The position numbers and the translations under genes are program-made. The notes beneath the pieces are model-generated. The model ran no database searches and had not been told where the DNA came from. It saw only the letters and a program-made list of their open reading frames with translations. From Marinicella gelatinilytica (GTDB taxonomy: Bacteria; Pseudomonadota; Gammaproteobacteria; Xanthomonadales; Marinicellaceae): a DNA stretch of 64,000 bases. Of this stretch, positions 24,725 through 33,840 are shown piece by piece (position 1 is the stretch's first letter; each line of letters starts with the position of its first letter). The stretch covers positions 119,380-183,379 of the forward strand of contig NZ_JAPMLN010000003.1 of assembly GCF_026410405.1 (NCBI RefSeq), in the 5' to 3' direction.

Positions 24725-27019
24725 GTGAGTTTATCTATCCGCGGTATCGTGACATCAAGTTTGTTTTTGGGTTTAATTTCCATTGCGCACAGTCAACAGA
24801 CTGTTATGCAGGAATCTATTGAAACAGCCCGTCAGTATTTATTACAACATCAGCATACATTACAGTTATCTAAAACTGATATTTTGGATGCGCGAATTCA
24901 AGATGCTTATACCACCAAGCACAATGGTGTTAAGCATTTAGTGTGGCGTCAATACATTAACGGTATTGAGGTTTATGGCGGTGATTTGCAGATTAATTTG
25001 AGTAAAGATGATCAGATTATTAACAAACACAATCAATTTACACCTTATGCAGAAACCAAAATTAATACCAGCGATTATCGTATAGTAGCCGATCAGGCGG
25101 TGCTTTCAGCAGCATCTCATCTAAACATCGATACCTATTTTCCGCCGGTGGCCATCAATATAAGTCGGACACATAATCAAGCGGTTATATTCCGCGGTGA
25201 TGAGATTTCCGGGGTCGATATTCCGGTTAAACTGGTGTATCAAAAAATGCCGGACGGTTCTTTGAATTTGGCTTGGGATTTGTCGATTCAGACACCTGAT
25301 AATTGGTGGAGTTTACGGATTGATGCTCTAAGTAATGAAGTGATTAATCAAATTAGCTGGCAAGCCCACGCCTCCTACGAGGTGTTACCCTTGCCGTATG
25401 AAAGCCCAACAGCTGTGGGTGCGGCTTTCAGTGTCGTGACCGATCCTGCGGATTCTGTGGCTTCGCCATATGGCTGGCATGATGCCGATGGTCTCAGTGG
25501 TGCGGAATACAATGATACACGTGGAAATAATGTCTTTGCGCAAGAAGACCTAAATGACACTAATTCAGGTGGCTTTCGGCCAGATGGCGGTGCGGGTTTA
25601 GACTTTCTTTATACCTGGAATGGCCAATTAGAGCCCACGGATGGTGAGAATATGGAAGCAGCGATTGTGAATTTGTTCTATTGGAACAACATTATTCATG
25701 ATGTGATGTATCAGTATGGTTTTGATGAATCCGCCGGTAATTTTCAGGAAAATAATTATGGCAATGGTGGTGCTGGCAGTGATGCTGTTAATGCCGATGC
25801 TTTGGATGGTTCGGGTACTAATAATGCCAATTTTGGTACACCACCTGATGGTGGAAACCCGCGTATGCAAATGTTTATATTTACTGCTCGTGCCGGATTA
25901 ACGGTTAACTCACCTGCCGGAATAGCCGGCTTTTATACAGCGGCGCCGGCCGGATTTGGTGCCACGTTAAACAGCGCAGGTATAACAGGTGATATTGAAT
26001 TGGTTGATGATGGAAGCGCCAATGGCAGTGAAGCTTGTAATGCGCTTGTGGCTTTTCAGTCAGGCAATATTGCGTTAATAGATCGTGGTGGTTGTGAATT
26101 TGGTACGAAAGCCTTAAATGCTGAAAATGCCGGTGCCAGTGCCGTTATTATTGTCAATAACCAAGGTGATGATTTAATCTCTATGAGCCCCGGTGATGAT
26201 GGTAATCTGGTCAATGTTGCAACGGTTATGATTGGTCTAAGCAATGGCGATTTGATTAAAAATGAAGTCACAACAGTCAATGGCACCTTGGGTAAGGATG
26301 GTGTTGATCGTGATGGCGACTTTGATAACGGCATTATTATTCATGAGTACGGCCATGGTATTTCAAATCGCTTAACCGGTGGACCAAGTACCAGCAGTTG
26401 TTTGTGGAATGATGAGCAAATGGGCGAGGGTTGGAGTGATTTCTTTGCGCTGGTGATGACGGCGCAAGTCGGTGATCAGGCCGATGATGCCAGAGCTATG
26501 GGTCACTTTGCCACCCAGCGACCCAATGGCATCAGAACCTATCCTTATTCACGGAGTATGGCCATTAATCCGCATACTTTGGCCAATGTCAGTGATTTCG
26601 ATTATGGTGGAGGTGATATTTCACCCCATGGTGTGGGTTCTATTTGGACGGCCATGTTATGGGATATGTATTGGAATCTGGTGGATAAATATGGATTTGA
26701 TGAAGATATTTATCAGGGCAGTGGCGGTAACAATATGGCCCTACAACTGGTGATAGATGGCCTTAAATTACAACCCTGCTCACCGGGATTTGAGACCGGT
26801 CGGGATGCCATTTTAGCTGCAGATACCGCCAATAACCGTGGCGCGAATCATTGTGAAATCTGGTCCGCTTTTGCCAAACGTGGCTTGGGCGAAGGTGCTT
26901 CGTCTGGAAGCAGCAGCAACCTCGGGGATGAGACAGAATCTTTTGCAATACCTGAGGGTGTGTGCGTAACTGAGCCAAGTGATATAATTTTTAAAGATGG
27001 CTTCGAAGGGATGAATTAA
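24725..27019 (+). CDS. Secreted M36 (fungalysin-like) metalloprotease with PA insert and IFKDGFE tail
   Basis: A 764-residue exported zinc protease. GAGAGGAG at 24711-24718 sits 6 bases before a GTG at 24725; starting there gives a clean signal peptide (SLSIRGIVTSSLFLGLISIAHSQ). An FTP-type propeptide follows (to about 220), then the M36 catalytic domain with zinc motif HEYGH at 540-544 and the third ligand E568 in GEGWSDFF. A protease-associated (PA) domain of about 130 residues is inserted before the zinc motif. The C-terminus is SDIIFKDGFEGMN, a tail shared with the subtilisin at 46766-48337. The frame extends upstream to 24614, but that overlaps the terminator. Confidence 0.92.
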   Translation: MSLSIRGIVTSSLFLGLISIAHSQQTVMQESIETARQYLLQHQHTLQLSKTDILDARIQDAYTTKHNGVKHLVWRQYINGIEVYGGDLQINLSKDDQIINKHNQFTPYAETKINTSDYRIVADQAVLSAASHLNIDTYFPPVAINISRTHNQAVIFRGDEISGVDIPVKLVYQKMPDGSLNLAWDLSIQTPDNWWSLRIDALSNEVINQISWQAHASYEVLPLPYESPTAVGAAFSVVTDPADSVASPYGWHDADGLSGAEYNDTRGNNVFAQEDLNDTNSGGFRPDGGAGLDFLYTWNGQLEPTDGENMEAAIVNLFYWNNIIHDVMYQYGFDESAGNFQENNYGNGGAGSDAVNADALDGSGTNNANFGTPPDGGNPRMQMFIFTARAGLTVNSPAGIAGFYTAAPAGFGATLNSAGITGDIELVDDGSANGSEACNALVAFQSGNIALIDRGGCEFGTKALNAENAGASAVIIVNNQGDDLISMSPGDDGNLVNVATVMIGLSNGDLIKNEVTTVNGTLGKDGVDRDGDFDNGIIIHEYGHGISNRLTGGPSTSSCLWNDEQMGEGWSDFFALVMTAQVGDQADDARAMGHFATQRPNGIRTYPYSRSMAINPHTLANVSDFDYGGGDISPHGVGSIWTAMLWDMYWNLVDKYGFDEDIYQGSGGNNMALQLVIDGLKLQPCSPGFETGRDAILAADTANNRGANHCEIWSAFAKRGLGEGASSGSSSNLGDETESFAIPEGVCVTEPSDIIFKDGFEGMN

Positions 27020-27046
27020 TCAAGTCTGCTGATTTAGGTATTAACC

Positions 27047-27076
27047 AAAAAACCCGCCATTGTGCGGGTTTTTTTT
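27047..27076 (+). terminator. Terminator after the M36 protease gene
   Basis: A stem of AAAACCCGC/GCGGGTTTT with a 6-base loop and a run of eight T ends the metalloprotease transcript, separating it from the Fur-type promoter downstream. Confidence 0.88.
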
Positions 27077-27142
27077 CATCCAAAATTATGTGATTTTAAA
27101 AATCAACATACACAAAAAAATGAATTAATTAATGACCCTCTA

Positions 27143-27171
27143 TTGCAATTGAGAACGGTTATCATTATGAT
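27143..27171 (+). promoter_or_regulatory. Fur-box-like promoter of the TonB receptor/CobN-like operon
   Basis: TTGCAA (27143-27148) and TATGAT (27166-27171) are 17 bp apart. The 19 bases at 27151-27169 match the classical Fur consensus at 14 positions by my count and cover the spacer and -10 element. Iron-loaded Fur bound here would block transcription, so the operon should be induced by iron limitation. No cobalamin riboswitch pattern is seen in the short leader. Confidence 0.65.
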
Positions 27172-27200
27172 TCGCATCATTCTTTATAAGCGAGTTGTCT

Positions 27201-29147
27201 ATGATATCCGAAGCAAAGTTACGCCCGGTAAGCTGTTTATTATGTTGTGGTTTGGCCTCACTGGCTTGTGCCAAAGCAGACACCGACGATGATGTGATTC
27301 CTTTAGCACAAATGGTGGTTTCTGCCACCGGTAATGCGCACAGTACCTTAACCGCGCCGGCGGCTTTGACGGTGATTGATCGTGCCATGATTGAAGCCTC
27401 TCCGGAGCCAACCTTAACTTCTTTACTCAGCCAGGTGCCCGGTGTGAGTTTAGTGGGACGCGGTGTCGGTGGCCGGAAAGTGATTAGTTTGCGTGGTATG
27501 GAATCTCAACATGCGTTGATATTAATCGATGGTCGGCGTATTTCTGCCACCGACGATGTCATCGGGCATTCGGACTTACAATATAACTGGTTGTCTCTGG
27601 ATGCGGTTGAGCGGATTGAAGTGATTCGTGGCCCAATGTCGGCTTTATATGGATCCGAAGCTTTGGGTGGGGTGATTAATATCATCACCCTTAAAGGCCG
27701 TGGCTCATTTTCAGGAACCATTAGTGCCGAAGGTAACTTAGATACCGAAGACAACGGTGGTGGTAACCATAACTTGAGTACCAGTCTGCATGTACCTCTT
27801 GGCGAAACTTTGGCATTAGATGTTAATGTGGCCTCCGGTAATCGCGATGATGTGTTAAGTCCTGTTGATGCACGTATATCTGATATCGAAGGTAAAAAAT
27901 ACACTACCGGGCAACTGGCTTTATCCTGGCAATTTACGGACAGTCAAAGTTTAACAATCAATAGTATATACACCGATGAGGACACCTGGTATCAAACCAA
28001 CTATCGGGGCCAGGCACCTTTTTACCGCAGTATGTACGACATTAACCGTCAGCAGCATTCACTGGAGTGGCAAGGGGATTTTGATGTGTGGTCCGGTCGT
28101 CTGGCTTACTACCGAGCGGACATTGATGTGGTCAACAGTAATGATCATGAGGCGGTTGATGCCTATACGCCACAATTTTTAACCGATGATATTGTGGAAA
28201 CCGGGTTTTACCGCGATTTTGGACTTAATCGCCTGACCTTAGGGGCTGAGTGGCGCAAAGAGCAGTTACAGCACAGTGCTTTTATTAACAATGGTGATGA
28301 TGTCATTCATAAAGCTGTGTTGGCGCAATATGAATGGCAAATTGTCGATGATGTGGCGCTGACCTTGGGTAACCGTTGGGATCATAATGGTTATTTTGGT
28401 AGTGAAATGAGTCCTCGGGCTTATCTGGTGTGGCAGCCGGCCACCGCCTGGGCGGTTAAGTTCGGTTATGGCCATGGTTTTAAAGCGCCCACTTTAAAAC
28501 AGATATCACCTGAATACCGCTTTGATGGTCCCCATAGTTTTGTCGGCAATCCCGAGTTAAAACCTGAATCCAGTGACAATGTGGAACTGGGCATTCGTTA
28601 TGAAAGCGATGGCAATACCGCCATCAGTGCCACTGTGTTCAATAACAAGGTGACGGATTTAATTGCCACCGAATGTGTGGAAAATTGTTCCGTGCCCTTT
28701 GGCCGTGTCAATGAATATGTCAATGTCAATGAAGCCCGTATTAAAGGTGTTGAGTTTGAGTTGAATACAAATTTGGGTGAACGTAATACCTTTAACAGCA
28801 GCTACACCTACACCGATGGTCACGATGAGGACAATAACCAGACATTACCGAATCGGCCCCGACACCAAGCCACCATCGGTATTAATCGACATTGGTTCGA
28901 TGAGCGCTTATCGGCTGGTATGCAATGGCAATACATTAGTGAACAATGGATAAACGAGCCGAATCAGCAAATCAAACTGCCCAACTATCAATTGGTGAAT
29001 GCCCAGATTCAGTATCGCATGAATCAGCACAGTTTCTCTTTAAAATTGAATAACCTGACAAATACAGTGCTGAGTGAAGAAAGTGATGACTTTGGCTATG
29101 CCCTTTATGGTCGCAATATTCGCCTTGGTTGGCGAATGCATTTTTAA
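27201..29147 (+). CDS. TonB-dependent outer-membrane receptor, probably haem or related tetrapyrrole
   Basis: A 648-residue receptor. A signal peptide of about 28 residues is followed by a plug with IPLAQMVVSATG, LSQVPGVSLVG, ISLRGMESQHALILIDG and EVIRGPMSALYGSEALGGVINIIT. The barrel contains FKAP (residues 427-430) and NPEL (around 450), a FRAP/NPNL-type pair with an intervening His in DGPHSF, as described for haem receptors. The barrel ends in aromatic GWRMHF as expected. TTG 27195 is possible, but ATG 27201 is preferred. Genes downstream are co-directional with 9 bases or overlaps. Cobalamin is the alternative substrate; the Fur-type promoter favours haem. Confidence 0.85.
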   Translation: MISEAKLRPVSCLLCCGLASLACAKADTDDDVIPLAQMVVSATGNAHSTLTAPAALTVIDRAMIEASPEPTLTSLLSQVPGVSLVGRGVGGRKVISLRGMESQHALILIDGRRISATDDVIGHSDLQYNWLSLDAVERIEVIRGPMSALYGSEALGGVINIITLKGRGSFSGTISAEGNLDTEDNGGGNHNLSTSLHVPLGETLALDVNVASGNRDDVLSPVDARISDIEGKKYTTGQLALSWQFTDSQSLTINSIYTDEDTWYQTNYRGQAPFYRSMYDINRQQHSLEWQGDFDVWSGRLAYYRADIDVVNSNDHEAVDAYTPQFLTDDIVETGFYRDFGLNRLTLGAEWRKEQLQHSAFINNGDDVIHKAVLAQYEWQIVDDVALTLGNRWDHNGYFGSEMSPRAYLVWQPATAWAVKFGYGHGFKAPTLKQISPEYRFDGPHSFVGNPELKPESSDNVELGIRYESDGNTAISATVFNNKVTDLIATECVENCSVPFGRVNEYVNVNEARIKGVEFELNTNLGERNTFNSSYTYTDGHDEDNNQTLPNRPRHQATIGINRHWFDERLSAGMQWQYISEQWINEPNQQIKLPNYQLVNAQIQYRMNQHSFSLKLNNLTNTVLSEESDDFGYALYGRNIRLGWRMHF

Positions 29148-29156
29148 GGAGGCGTT

Positions 29157-32100
29157 ATGATGAGATTATTATTTATTTTAATATGCATGAGCACAGCCGT
29201 TCAGGCACAAACCATTCAGGTGGTTACTGACTCGATGATGTTATCGGGTAAAAAGACGCTACTTAAAGAATCGGCAGAAGCGCAAGGACTTACATTAACG
29301 ATTATTGAGAAACAAGAACTGTCACTGGATGAGTTGCATAAAGCCATGAGCCACGGTGATTTTGTTTTGGTGGATTTAGCCCGATCCTTTGATATGACGG
29401 CGATGGTTAAACACATCGAACCCGCCGGTCAGGATTTTAGCAATAATCATTTCTGGTATGCTTCTGATGCTTATCACCACACAAACCTCAGCGCCCAACA
29501 AGCTGATTTACTGCTCAGTTATTACCGTCATGGCGGACGACGCAACATGGTGCAATTTATGCAGGCGGTGAAACAAATTGTACAAGACCAAGCCATCAGT
29601 GGTTTAGCCGAACCTTTGGTTTTACCGGAAGCCGGTGCTTACTATGCTGACTATCCGAATCAATTTACTGCGGATGCATCTGCCATGCTCAAGTTCCTCA
29701 AGCCCGAATCTCAGCAAGCGGTCATTGCCATCGGTTTTCACCCCCGCTACATTGAATCCACCGCCACCGAACACATCGATGCCTTGGTTAAAGCCATTGA
29801 AGAAAAAGGTGCGGTGGCTTTACCTTTGTTTTATGCCTTGGGTGATGAGGTGGATTTAGTGCATTTGCTGCCGAAAGAAGTGGATGTTCTGATTCATATG
29901 CAGCCGGTTTATCACAACGGCTTAGAAGATCAGTTGAATGAGCTCGGTATTCCGGTGATGCAAGGCATTGGTTGGTGGGGCGACAGTATTGACAGCTGGC
30001 GCGAAGATCCGGTGGGTCTGTCCTTAAGTTCAACGCCTTTGTATTTGGCGTTACCGGAACAAAACGGCTTAATCGATCCGTTGGTGATGTGGGCTGAAAA
30101 TGACGGTGTTATTGAATTAATTCCTGAGCAGATTAATGCCGCGATTAATAAAGCGGTGGCATTGGCTAAACTCAGGACACAGTCCAAAGCCACACAAAAA
30201 GTGGCGGTGATGGTCTACAACTATCCACCTGGACAGCATAATTTTTCCGCCTCTTACATGAACGTGCCGCGTAGTTTAGCGAACCTCAGCAAACAATGGC
30301 AACAAGCCGGTTATCAAACACAAGCGCAATCTGAGCAAGCCTTTATTGATGATTTTGCCGATGTGATTGGGGCCGGTTTTGATCGACGTCTCAGAGAAGA
30401 GATGCTGGCTGATAAAAAAGCACAGTGGTTACCGCTGTCTCAGTATAAACAATGGTATCAACAATTACCGGCAACAACCCGCAAACGCATTGAAGATTAT
30501 TGGGGGCAACCCGAGGCGTTTTCCTTACTCAGCCAACAACAAGGTGAATCGGGTTTTATCATTCCGATGATAACAGCGGGCAATATGGTGTATTTACCAC
30601 AACCATCGCGTGGAACCGGTGACATTGATACAGAGAAAAAACTCTACCATGACACCCGGGTGCCGGTCAGCCATGCTTATTTAGCCAGTTATTTATGGTT
30701 GCGGGATGAATTTAAAGCCGATGCCTTGATTCATTTTGGTACCCACGGTACCCAGGAATGGATGGCGGGTAAAGAGCGCGGTTTAAGTGCGGTGGCCGAC
30801 GATCCCTATGTGGCCATTGGCGATATTCCCATTATTTACCCGTATATTATGGATGATGTGGGCGAAGCGGTGCAAGCCAAACGGCGCGGTCGGGCGGTGA
30901 TGGTGAGTCATCAAACACCGGCATTCCGGGCCTCCGGTTTGCACGGTACCCTGGTGGATGTTCATGATCTGATACATCAATGGGAAAACTTGGAACCCGG
31001 TGAAGTCAAAGCCAATACGCTCAACAGTTTAATGCAAATGGCCAAAGATGAATCACTGGCGGAAAGTTTATCCTGGAGTGAAGACGATGCCCGGGAACAG
31101 CCTGAAGATTTTATTCTGGCTTTACATGATTATTTGCATGAATTGGCAGCGCAATCGCAGCCGATTGGCTTACACACGTTTGCCAGTGACAGCCCGCAAC
31201 CGCAAAAAATAAGTACAGTGATGCAAATGCTGGGACAGGCATTCATTGACAGCTTTGATTTGCCGGATGCCGATGAATTGTTGGTGCAAGATTATCAAAA
31301 ACTTGAACAAACCGAGCCTTATCAGTGGCTGGTGGATGTGATTGTTAACAATAAACCCGTTAAAAACGAACAGCAACATTTCGCCGATCAAGCCACACAG
31401 ATGTATGAAAACTTACGCACGGATGGCGAATTAACCGGTTTAACCGCTGCCTTATCGGGGCAGCATGTGCCGCCACAGATTGGCGGTGATCCAATCCGGG
31501 TGCCTGATGCTTTACCCACCGGCGGAAATTTAGTGGGTTTTGATCCGTCTAAAATCCCCAATAAAGAAGCCTGGTTAGCCGGTAAGAAGGCCGCCGCTGA
31601 TTTGATTGCTAACTACCATGATAATCACGGCGAATACCCGAATAAACTGGCGTTTTCACTGTGGGCGGTGGAAGCCATGCGCCATGGCGGGGTGTTAGAA
31701 AGTCAGGCTTTTTATGCCATGGGTGTGGAGCCGATTTGGGGCCGAGGCGGTCGTGTCAGCGGTTATCGGGTGATACCGGCGGATGAGTTAAAGCGTCCGC
31801 GGGTGGATGTGGTGCTGTCGGTGACCGGTTTATACCGTGATCAATTTCCCAATGTCATGGAAAAACTGGCGAAAGCTGCCGCTGAAGTGGCGCAATTAGA
31901 AGAAGCTGATAATCAGTTGTATAAAAACACCCAAACACTGTTGGCGGATTTGTTAAAACAAGGGGTGTCACAAAAAGAGGCCGAAGTGGGCGCGCAAACC
32001 CGAATTTTTGGCAGTCCCACCGGCGTCTATGGCACCGGTTTGGATGATGCCACCCTGGCCAGCGACACCTGGGAAGGTGATGAAAAATTAGCCAAGCTGT

Positions 32101-32993
32101 ATTTAAAACGCATGAGCCACGCCTTTGGACCGGATCCTGAACAATGGAGCCAGGGCGCCGATGCTTCCGATTTATATGCGCAACAACTCAAGACCGTGGA
32201 TGCAGCCTTATTGGCACGCAGCTCGAATTTATACGGCATGCTGACCACCGATGATCCGTTTCAATATCTGGGCGGACTTGATTTGGCGGTGCGGCATCTC
32301 AGCGGCAAGAGTCCGGAGTTATATATTTCTAACCAAAGAAAGCCCGGTGAGGTGCAATTCCAAACCGCTGATGAATTTTTATCGCTGGAAATGAACAGTC
32401 GGGCGTTTCATCCCGGTTGGATTAAATCGCTCAAAGAAGAGGGTTATGCCGGTGCCTTGCACCTTCAAGACATGACCAATAACCTCTGGGGCTGGCAATC
32501 AGTATCGCCCGATGTGGTGAAAGATGTCCAATGGCAAAATATGCATGATATTTATGTCCAGGATAAACTTGAATTGGAACTTAATGAATGGTTTGAAAAA
32601 AATGCCCCTGAGGCGCAAGTGCGCATGATGGAGCGCATGATTGAAGCGGTGCGTAAAGATTTTTGGGAGGCTTCTGAGGAAACCAAAAAACAACTGCTCG
32701 AAGCCTATATTGACAAGGTCAATAAACATCAATTAACACCGGCATCCAAAACCCTCAGTGAGTTTGTGGATCAACAGGCCGTGGGTTTTGGCTTGCAACC
32801 CTTAGCAGCCGGCCAGGCGCAAACTAAGGCACAACCGCAAAACAGCGGTCAATCCCAGCAAGTACAGGGCCAAAAACTGGTGAAACAAAGTACCTCGAAA
32901 GCCGCTGTGGATAACCATTATTGGTGGCTTTTGCTGCTGTCTGCACCCTTTTTTATCGGTATCCTTAAACAACATAACAGGACAACATTATGA
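29157..32993 (+). CDS. Exported, membrane-anchored CobN/HmuS-type chelatase homologue
   Basis: A 1278-residue protein of the CobN/BchH family. It keeps core blocks: HFGTHGTQEW (from H526), AIGDIPIIYPYIMDD with VGEAVQAKRRGRAV, and WGRGGRVSGYRVIP near 862 followed by VVLSVTGLYRDQFPN. Unlike cytoplasmic CobN it begins with a signal peptide (MMRLLFILICMSTAVQA) and ends, after a Gln/Ser-rich linker, with a transmembrane segment (about 1258-1275) and basic tail, so the catalytic part should lie in the periplasm. No CobS/CobT or ChlI/ChlD partner is present. AAGGAGG at 29146-29152 fits ATG 29160 slightly better than 29157. Likely role: metal removal from or handling of haem, as proposed for HmuS of Bacteroidota. 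Confidence 0.85.
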   Translation: MMRLLFILICMSTAVQAQTIQVVTDSMMLSGKKTLLKESAEAQGLTLTIIEKQELSLDELHKAMSHGDFVLVDLARSFDMTAMVKHIEPAGQDFSNNHFWYASDAYHHTNLSAQQADLLLSYYRHGGRRNMVQFMQAVKQIVQDQAISGLAEPLVLPEAGAYYADYPNQFTADASAMLKFLKPESQQAVIAIGFHPRYIESTATEHIDALVKAIEEKGAVALPLFYALGDEVDLVHLLPKEVDVLIHMQPVYHNGLEDQLNELGIPVMQGIGWWGDSIDSWREDPVGLSLSSTPLYLALPEQNGLIDPLVMWAENDGVIELIPEQINAAINKAVALAKLRTQSKATQKVAVMVYNYPPGQHNFSASYMNVPRSLANLSKQWQQAGYQTQAQSEQAFIDDFADVIGAGFDRRLREEMLADKKAQWLPLSQYKQWYQQLPATTRKRIEDYWGQPEAFSLLSQQQGESGFIIPMITAGNMVYLPQPSRGTGDIDTEKKLYHDTRVPVSHAYLASYLWLRDEFKADALIHFGTHGTQEWMAGKERGLSAVADDPYVAIGDIPIIYPYIMDDVGEAVQAKRRGRAVMVSHQTPAFRASGLHGTLVDVHDLIHQWENLEPGEVKANTLNSLMQMAKDESLAESLSWSEDDAREQPEDFILALHDYLHELAAQSQPIGLHTFASDSPQPQKISTVMQMLGQAFIDSFDLPDADELLVQDYQKLEQTEPYQWLVDVIVNNKPVKNEQQHFADQATQMYENLRTDGELTGLTAALSGQHVPPQIGGDPIRVPDALPTGGNLVGFDPSKIPNKEAWLAGKKAAADLIANYHDNHGEYPNKLAFSLWAVEAMRHGGVLESQAFYAMGVEPIWGRGGRVSGYRVIPADELKRPRVDVVLSVTGLYRDQFPNVMEKLAKAAAEVAQLEEADNQLYKNTQTLLADLLKQGVSQKEAEVGAQTRIFGSPTGVYGTGLDDATLASDTWEGDEKLAKLYLKRMSHAFGPDPEQWSQGADASDLYAQQLKTVDAALLARSSNLYGMLTTDDPFQYLGGLDLAVRHLSGKSPELYISNQRKPGEVQFQTADEFLSLEMNSRAFHPGWIKSLKEEGYAGALHLQDMTNNLWGWQSVSPDVVKDVQWQNMHDIYVQDKLELELNEWFEKNAPEAQVRMMERMIEAVRKDFWEASEETKKQLLEAYIDKVNKHQLTPASKTLSEFVDQQAVGFGLQPLAAGQAQTKAQPQNSGQSQQVQGQKLVKQSTSKAAVDNHYWWLLLLSAPFFIGILKQHNRTTL

Positions 32994-33505
32994 ACATTGA
33001 AGCGATTTTATACACTTTATCGAGCTGGTTTTTAATTCCGGTTTTGGCAGCCATTGTGATGGCCTTTTTATATGCACTGTACCACCTCGGTCAATTCCTT
33101 ACCGAAGTCTGGCAGCGGCGTTTTGGGAAAAACTATTGTTGCCACTTGGCCAAACTCAGCGAGCAAAAGAAACTGGACTCAGAAGAGCTTGAGTTATTGA
33201 TTTTGCAAGAATTGGAAGGTTTGAAAGTCACTGCTCGGGTAGCGCCTTTATTGGGTTTGGTGGCCACCATGATTCCCATGGGACCGGCGCTGGCCGGTGT
33301 CTCAGCCGGTGAAATGTCGGTGGTGGGCGAGCAGGTCGGTATGGCTTTTGCGGCGGTGATTGTGGCGCTGATGGCGGCTTCCGTGGCTTTTGTTATTCTG
33401 ACCGTCAAACGGCGCTGGCGCTTAAGCAGTCTGCTTAACATTGAGAAACAGCAACAACAAGTAAATAGCGAACATGCGGTTTATTTACAGAGGAAATCCG
33501 CATGA
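32990..33505 (+). CDS. MotA/TolQ/ExbB-type proton channel protein
   Basis: A 171-residue membrane protein with an N-terminal helix (about 10-33), a cytoplasmic loop, and two further helices including ARVAPLLGLVATMIPMGPAL and EQVGMAFAAVIVALMAASVAFV, the ExbB/TolQ signature. It overlaps the CobN-like gene by 4 bases (ATGA) and the next gene by 4, so translation is coupled. By analogy it forms the stator of a proton-driven motor. In hmu operons of Bacteroidota a similar protein follows the CobN-like one. Confidence 0.86.
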   Translation: MNIEAILYTLSSWFLIPVLAAIVMAFLYALYHLGQFLTEVWQRRFGKNYCCHLAKLSEQKKLDSEELELLILQELEGLKVTARVAPLLGLVATMIPMGPALAGVSAGEMSVVGEQVGMAFAAVIVALMAASVAFVILTVKRRWRLSSLLNIEKQQQQVNSEHAVYLQRKSA

Positions 33506-33840
33506 GTCGCCGAATTTTAGATGCCGATGATGACGATCCGATCCTCAGCATGGTGAATATTATTGATATATTTTTGGTTATTATCGTGATTTTATTCATT
33601 ATTATTATGAATAATCCGGTGAATCCCTTAAACAGCGATGATGTCACCATTGTGAAAAACGCCGGTCAAGAGAATATGGAAATTATCATCAAAAAAGGCA
33701 AAAAAATGGAGCGCTATAAATCCAGCCAACAAATGGGCGAGGGCAGCGGTATCAAAGCAGGTATCACCTACCGCATGGATGATGGTAACTTAATCTATGT
33801 GCCGGAAGATGAGAGCAAAGCCGCCAATAACACTAACTGA
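33502..33840 (+). CDS. DUF2149 protein, ExbD-like topology
   Basis: A 112-residue protein starting with an acidic patch (ILDADDDDPILSMVNIIDIF) and one long membrane helix (about 20-41), then a soluble region with MEIIIKKGKKMERYKSS. This is DUF2149, a family found next to CobN-like and ExbB-like genes. The single N-terminal helix with a periplasmic tail matches ExbD/TolR, and it probably pairs with the preceding channel protein; sequence similarity to ExbD is not obvious. Its last 46 bases overlap the convergent gene 33795-34445. Confidence 0.82.
   Translation: MSRRILDADDDDPILSMVNIIDIFLVIIVILFIIIMNNPVNPLNSDDVTIVKNAGQENMEIIIKKGKKMERYKSSQQMGEGSGIKAGITYRMDDGNLIYVPEDESKAANNTN

Noticed and set aside
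29157..32993. Cobaltochelatase for vitamin B12 synthesis
   Set aside because: The protein has a signal peptide and a C-terminal anchor, no other cobalamin genes are present, and the promoter carries an iron-type site.
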